Assembly (NCBI RefSeq): GCF_900215205.1 | Contig: NZ_OBDY01000017.1 | Span: 1-64,000, forward strand | DNA length: 64,000 nt | Reading direction: 5' to 3' | Origin: Paractinoplanes atraurantiacus | GTDB lineage: Bacteria > Actinomycetota > Actinomycetes > Mycobacteriales > Micromonosporaceae | Shown: positions 59,219-64,000 of the stretch, piece by piece | Position numbering within the stretch: the stretch's first letter is position 1 | How the letters are laid out: the number at the start of each line of letters is the position of its first letter | Position numbers and translations under genes: made by a program | Notes under the pieces: model-generated | What the model was told of the DNA's origin: nothing | Databases searched by the model: none | The model's input: the letters and a program-made list of their open reading frames with translations, nothing else

Positions 59219-59342
59219 CGGGCCATTCTATGGCGGGGTGGTACGTGGGCTGTCAGTCCCCACGTCGAGGGATGGGGCCGGATGATCTCCGCCCCTAAGG
59301 TCGGAACGACCCGGTTTGTCCCTGCCGATGGGAGCCCTCCCC

Positions 59343-60017
59343 ATGTCTGTGTTCCGCGCGTCGAACAACAACCCGTCGAAGCCGCGCGACCCGTACCAGA
59401 TCAACCAGAGCAGTGGGATCCCCGACGGGCCGACCGAGAAACTGGGTGACAAGAAAACCCGGCCCCGCCGCAACTGGGCGCTCCTGCTGGTTGCCGGCCT
59501 CGCGCTGTTCGCGCTGAACGTGGCCGCGGTCGCGGTCTTCGTCGCCTGGCGCTCCTCGCAGGCGGCGCGCGCGGTCGCCGAGCACCCGCCGGCGGCGCCG
59601 GGCCCGGCCGGCGGGAGCTATGACGTGACGTACGCCCAAGAGCCTTTGAAAGTGCAGGTGGGCTGCTCGGCGGTGCTCTTCCTCGATCTCGACGAGCCCC
59701 GGTCGAACGCCGAGGAGAAGGCGAGCGATCTGCGGTACGACAGCCGCTGCGGCACCGGCGTGCCCAATCTGACCCTCGGGCCCGGCGCGACCGCCGGCGC
59801 CCAGGTGCAGGGCTCCGACACCGACGCCGCCGGCTGCGACCGCGCCATCCGGACCGCCCCGCTCGGCCCGGGCGCGACCGTGGCCGTGCGCAAGGGGGCC
59901 GTGCTCTGCGTGCTCACCGCGGGCACGCCGGCCAAGATGGCGCTCGTGGAGATCACTGAGGTCGGCACCACCGGCACGGCGGGCATGCGGGCCACCTCGT
60001 GGAAGGTCGGCGGCTGA
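59343..60017 (+). CDS. Membrane-anchored extracytoplasmic protein, function unknown
   Basis: 224 residues: polar N-terminus (SNNNPSKPRDPYQINQSS), one membrane helix (WALLLVAGLALFALNVAAVAV), and an extracytoplasmic domain with four Cys residues that could form two disulfides. ATG 59343 lies 8 bases after GGGAG. No known domain recognised. It is alone between the Lrp regulator and aspS. Confidence 0.65.
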   Translation: MSVFRASNNNPSKPRDPYQINQSSGIPDGPTEKLGDKKTRPRRNWALLLVAGLALFALNVAAVAVFVAWRSSQAARAVAEHPPAAPGPAGGSYDVTYAQEPLKVQVGCSAVLFLDLDEPRSNAEEKASDLRYDSRCGTGVPNLTLGPGATAGAQVQGSDTDAAGCDRAIRTAPLGPGATVAVRKGAVLCVLTAGTPAKMALVEITEVGTTGTAGMRATSWKVGG

Positions 60018-60069
60018 CGACCTGACAGAATGGCGGGTGGTTCTGACCGCTTGATGAGGAGTGCATCCC

Positions 60070-61872
<1,803 letters not shown>

Positions 61873-61909
61873 CCTTGCCCGCCGAGAGAATCTGAGGTAG
61901 TTCCGTCCT

Positions 61910-62713
61910 ATGAGCACATTGATCGTCGGAGCCTCGGGATATCTCGGCAGTGAGGTCGTGCGGCAGGCGAGGGCCGCCGGGCACGCGGTGGTGGGCACGG
62001 CCACCACCGCGGCCGGCGGTCACGTGCCGGTCGACGTCACCGACCGCAAAGCGGTGCACGCGGTCGTCACCGCGGTGCTGCCCCGCCTGGTCGTCAACTG
62101 CGTCGGCCACGCGAACGACTGGCGGGTGCTGGCCGACGGTGGCGCGGCCGTGGCCGCGGAGGCCGCCGCGATCGGCGCCCGCATCGTGCATGTGTCCACG
62201 GACGCGCTGCACGCCGGGCGCCCGGCCTGGTACACCGAGTCCGACGTACCGACACCGGTCTCGCAGTACGGGTCGGCCAAGGCGGCGGCCGAGACGGCGG
62301 TGGCCGCGATCTCCCCGGCCGCGGTGATCGTGCGGACGTCGCTGATCGCCGGCACCGACGAGAGCAAGCACGTGCGGTTCGCGCTCGACGTCACCGAGGG
62401 CCGTGCGCGGGGCACGATGTTCTCCGACGAGATCCGCTGCCCGGTCCACGTGGCCGATCTGGCGGCGGCGATCCTGGAGCTGGCCGACTCCCGCTTCAGC
62501 GGTGTCATCAACGTGGCCGGCCCCGAGGCCATCTCCCGGGCCGACTTCGGCCGGCTGGTCGCCCGCACCCACAACCTCGACGAGTCCGCCGTCCCGGTCG
62601 GCCTCAGCACCGAGGCGGGCATGGGCCCCCGGCCGCTGGACGTCAAACTCGACACGTCGCTGGCGCGCTCCATCCTCCGTACGCGCCTGAGGCCCGTCTC
62701 CGAGTTTCGCTGA
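61910..62713 (+). CDS. RmlD-like NAD(P)-dependent reductase/epimerase (extended SDR)
   Basis: 267 residues. Rossmann motif VGASGYLGSEVV at the N-terminus, catalytic Ser/Thr and YxxxK (SQYGSAKAAAETA), and RmlD-like VHVSTDALHAGRPAWYTESD. Closest to dTDP-4-dehydrorhamnose reductases, but no other dTDP-sugar gene is near, so the substrate is open. 37 bases after aspS. Confidence 0.85.
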   Translation: MSTLIVGASGYLGSEVVRQARAAGHAVVGTATTAAGGHVPVDVTDRKAVHAVVTAVLPRLVVNCVGHANDWRVLADGGAAVAAEAAAIGARIVHVSTDALHAGRPAWYTESDVPTPVSQYGSAKAAAETAVAAISPAAVIVRTSLIAGTDESKHVRFALDVTEGRARGTMFSDEIRCPVHVADLAAAILELADSRFSGVINVAGPEAISRADFGRLVARTHNLDESAVPVGLSTEAGMGPRPLDVKLDTSLARSILRTRLRPVSEFR

Positions 62714-62739
62714 CCCCCGGGTCCTGTGACACTGGGCTC

Positions 62740-63228
62740 ATGGAGCCGAAGATCGTGGAGCTGGGCGAACAGCCGTACGTCGGGCGGCGTGAGTCGATCA
62801 CGATGACCGAGTTCGCGCGGGTCGCCGACCACCTGCCCGGCATGCTGGCCCGCCTCGCCGAGCGGGGCGTGCCGGTCGCCGGGGCACCGTTCTTCCGCTA
62901 TCGCGTGATCGACATGTCGGCCGACCTCGTCGTCGAAGCCGGCATCCCCGTCTCGGGGCCCACCGAGGTCGCCTCCCCGATGTTCATCGACACGCTGCCG
63001 GCCGGCCGCTACGCCACCCTCACCCACGTCGGGCACCCCGACGAGCTGATGGGCGTCACCGCGCGGCTGCTCGGCTGGGCCCAGGACCGCGGCCTGGCCT
63101 GGGACATGCAGCCCACACCGACCGGCGAGGTGTGGGGCTGCCGGCTCGAGATGATGATGACCGACCCGTCCAAGGAACCGGACATGCACAAGTGGGAGAC
63201 GGTCCTGCTGTTCAAACTGGCCTCATGA
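62740..63228 (+). CDS. GyrI-like / effector-binding domain protein
   Basis: 162 residues with the pattern of stand-alone GyrI-like small-molecule-binding domains: an N-terminal strand VELGEQPYVGRRESI, central PFFRYRVI and the late strand LPAGRYATLTHVG. Such domains bind drugs or aromatic ligands. It has no DNA-binding part. Function unknown. The next gene begins 7 bases later. Confidence 0.75.
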   Translation: MEPKIVELGEQPYVGRRESITMTEFARVADHLPGMLARLAERGVPVAGAPFFRYRVIDMSADLVVEAGIPVSGPTEVASPMFIDTLPAGRYATLTHVGHPDELMGVTARLLGWAQDRGLAWDMQPTPTGEVWGCRLEMMMTDPSKEPDMHKWETVLLFKLAS

Positions 63229-63235
63229 TGGGCGT

Positions 63236-63925
63236 GTGCCCGACGAGATCGAGAAACTGACCGAGGCGCTCGGCCCCGCCTGGCGGCGGCGGACCCGCGG
63301 CGAGCACCGGTGGCCCGCGGCGGCCGCCATCGCCGTGATGATCGTCCTGCAGTGGACCCTGCCGGCCAAGCTCACCCTCGGCCCGCACTGGCTGTTGCCG
63401 GCGGTCGAGCTGACCATCGGCGTCGTCCTGTTCGCGGCCGACCCCGGGCGCATCCACCGCGACACCCCCGCCCTGCGGACGCTGAGCCTCACCCTGATCG
63501 CGGTGGCCAGCCTCGGCACCGCCTCCTCGGTCGGCATGCTGGTGCACACCATCGTCACCGGCCGCGACACCGGCTCGGCGGCGCAGCTGCTCGCCGGCGG
63601 CAGCGCCATCTACCTGATCAACGTGCTGACCTTCGCCGTCTGGTTCTGGGAACTCGACCGCGGGGGCCCGGCCCGGCGGGCGCACGGCACCGACCCGTAC
63701 CCCGACCTGCTCTTTCCCCCGATGACCGCGCCCGACATGGTGGCCAAGGACTGGGAGCCGTGGTTCCTTGACTACTTCTACGTCGCCTTCACCAACGCGA
63801 CCGCGTTCAGCCCGACCGACACCCTGCCGCTGACCCGCTGGGCCAAAGCGGCGATGGCCCTGGAGTCGGCGATCGCGCTCGTGACGGCCGCACTGGTCAT
63901 CGCCCGTGCGGTGAATGTCCTATGA
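63236..63925 (+). CDS. Integral membrane protein with DUF1345-like C-terminus
   Basis: 229 residues, five to six hydrophobic helices. The segment DYFYVAFTNATAFSPTDTLP followed by a last helix ending in VIARAVNVL resembles the pore-like end of DUF1345 and related membrane proteins. Function unknown. GTG 63236 is 7 bases after the upstream stop, so it is likely co-transcribed with the GyrI-like gene. Confidence 0.7.
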   Translation: MPDEIEKLTEALGPAWRRRTRGEHRWPAAAAIAVMIVLQWTLPAKLTLGPHWLLPAVELTIGVVLFAADPGRIHRDTPALRTLSLTLIAVASLGTASSVGMLVHTIVTGRDTGSAAQLLAGGSAIYLINVLTFAVWFWELDRGGPARRAHGTDPYPDLLFPPMTAPDMVAKDWEPWFLDYFYVAFTNATAFSPTDTLPLTRWAKAAMALESAIALVTAALVIARAVNVL

Positions 63926-63991
63926 GTTTGGTGAGCGGCGTCACCTGGGTATCTGCATGTCAGCGCTCTCACCCCCCGGAGGAAATAGACA

Positions 63992-64000
63992 TGCTTGCCA
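63992..64000 (+). CDS. Start of a gene cut by the window end
   Basis: ATG at 63992 preceded by CCGGAGGAA, a strong ribosome site 7-8 bases upstream. Only Met-Leu and part of the next codon are visible. Confidence 0.5.

Overview
The window is very GC-rich (roughly 70% or more by eye), gene-dense DNA from a filamentous actinomycete. Family Micromonosporaceae, and an Actinoplanes-like genus, is the best guess. The reasons are the mycobacterial-style phosphatidylinositol mannoside (PIM) genes, the pdxT-yebC-ruvCAB-yajC-secDF-apt-relA order typical of Actinobacteria, and flagellar relics (a FliQ-like export protein and a FliA/WhiG-type sigma factor), which fit motile-spore actinomycetes. The genus call is inference; no rRNA or tRNA gene is visible.

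Layout. 1-6218: end of an FAD monooxygenase, an EF-G-like GTPase, then the PIM genes (PI-phosphate synthase, acyltransferase, PimA, a membrane protein). 6219-8676: a gene-poor stretch of degenerate repeats interrupted by an IS256-family element. 8677-12210: pdxS, an orphan fliQ, an AraC/VOC pair, pdxT and yebC. 12285-13501: a Uma2-VapB in-frame ORF plus VapC. 14198-24286: ruvC, ruvA, ruvB with an intein, yajC, secD, secF, apt and relA. 24329-28236: two cyclophilins, a metallo-beta-lactamase-fold hydrolase and hisS. 28223-33716: serine hydrolase, acyl-ACP desaturase, thioesterase, HxlR regulator and MFS pump. 33770-40553: cyanophycin synthetase, a Ser/Thr kinase with a CBM2-like ectodomain, a small protein and the FliA-like sigma factor. 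40555-45395: urease operon ureABCFGD on the minus strand. 45520-48675: RidA, an amidohydrolase and a divergent GH20 hexosaminidase. 48809-53107: a YndJ-like membrane protein carrying an 11-residue repeat insert, a repeat region, a frameshifted gene, hemerythrin, a D-serine-dehydratase-like enzyme and a ComB-like phosphatase. 53194-64000: MFS pump, aldo/keto reductase, MocR regulator, histidine kinase, double Lrp regulator, aspS and small genes.

How the genes work together. PI-phosphate synthase, PatA-like acyltransferase and PimA make envelope PIMs. RuvABC resolves Holliday junctions and has a LexA-box-like site upstream; RuvB must splice before its P-loop is intact. YajC-SecD-SecF assist protein export. 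PdxS/PdxT make pyridoxal phosphate but lie in opposite orientations with three genes between them. The urease genes form one overlapping cistron chain without ureE.

Most interesting points: the RuvB P-loop intein with Pro at position 1 and a block-F cysteine; the Uma2-VapB ORF with an internal start ahead of VapC; the orphan fliQ; the kinase with a carbohydrate-binding-like sensor; a transposase start codon buried in a nested hairpin; and several minisatellite-like repeat expansions, two of them in frame inside genes (ureF and the YndJ-like gene).
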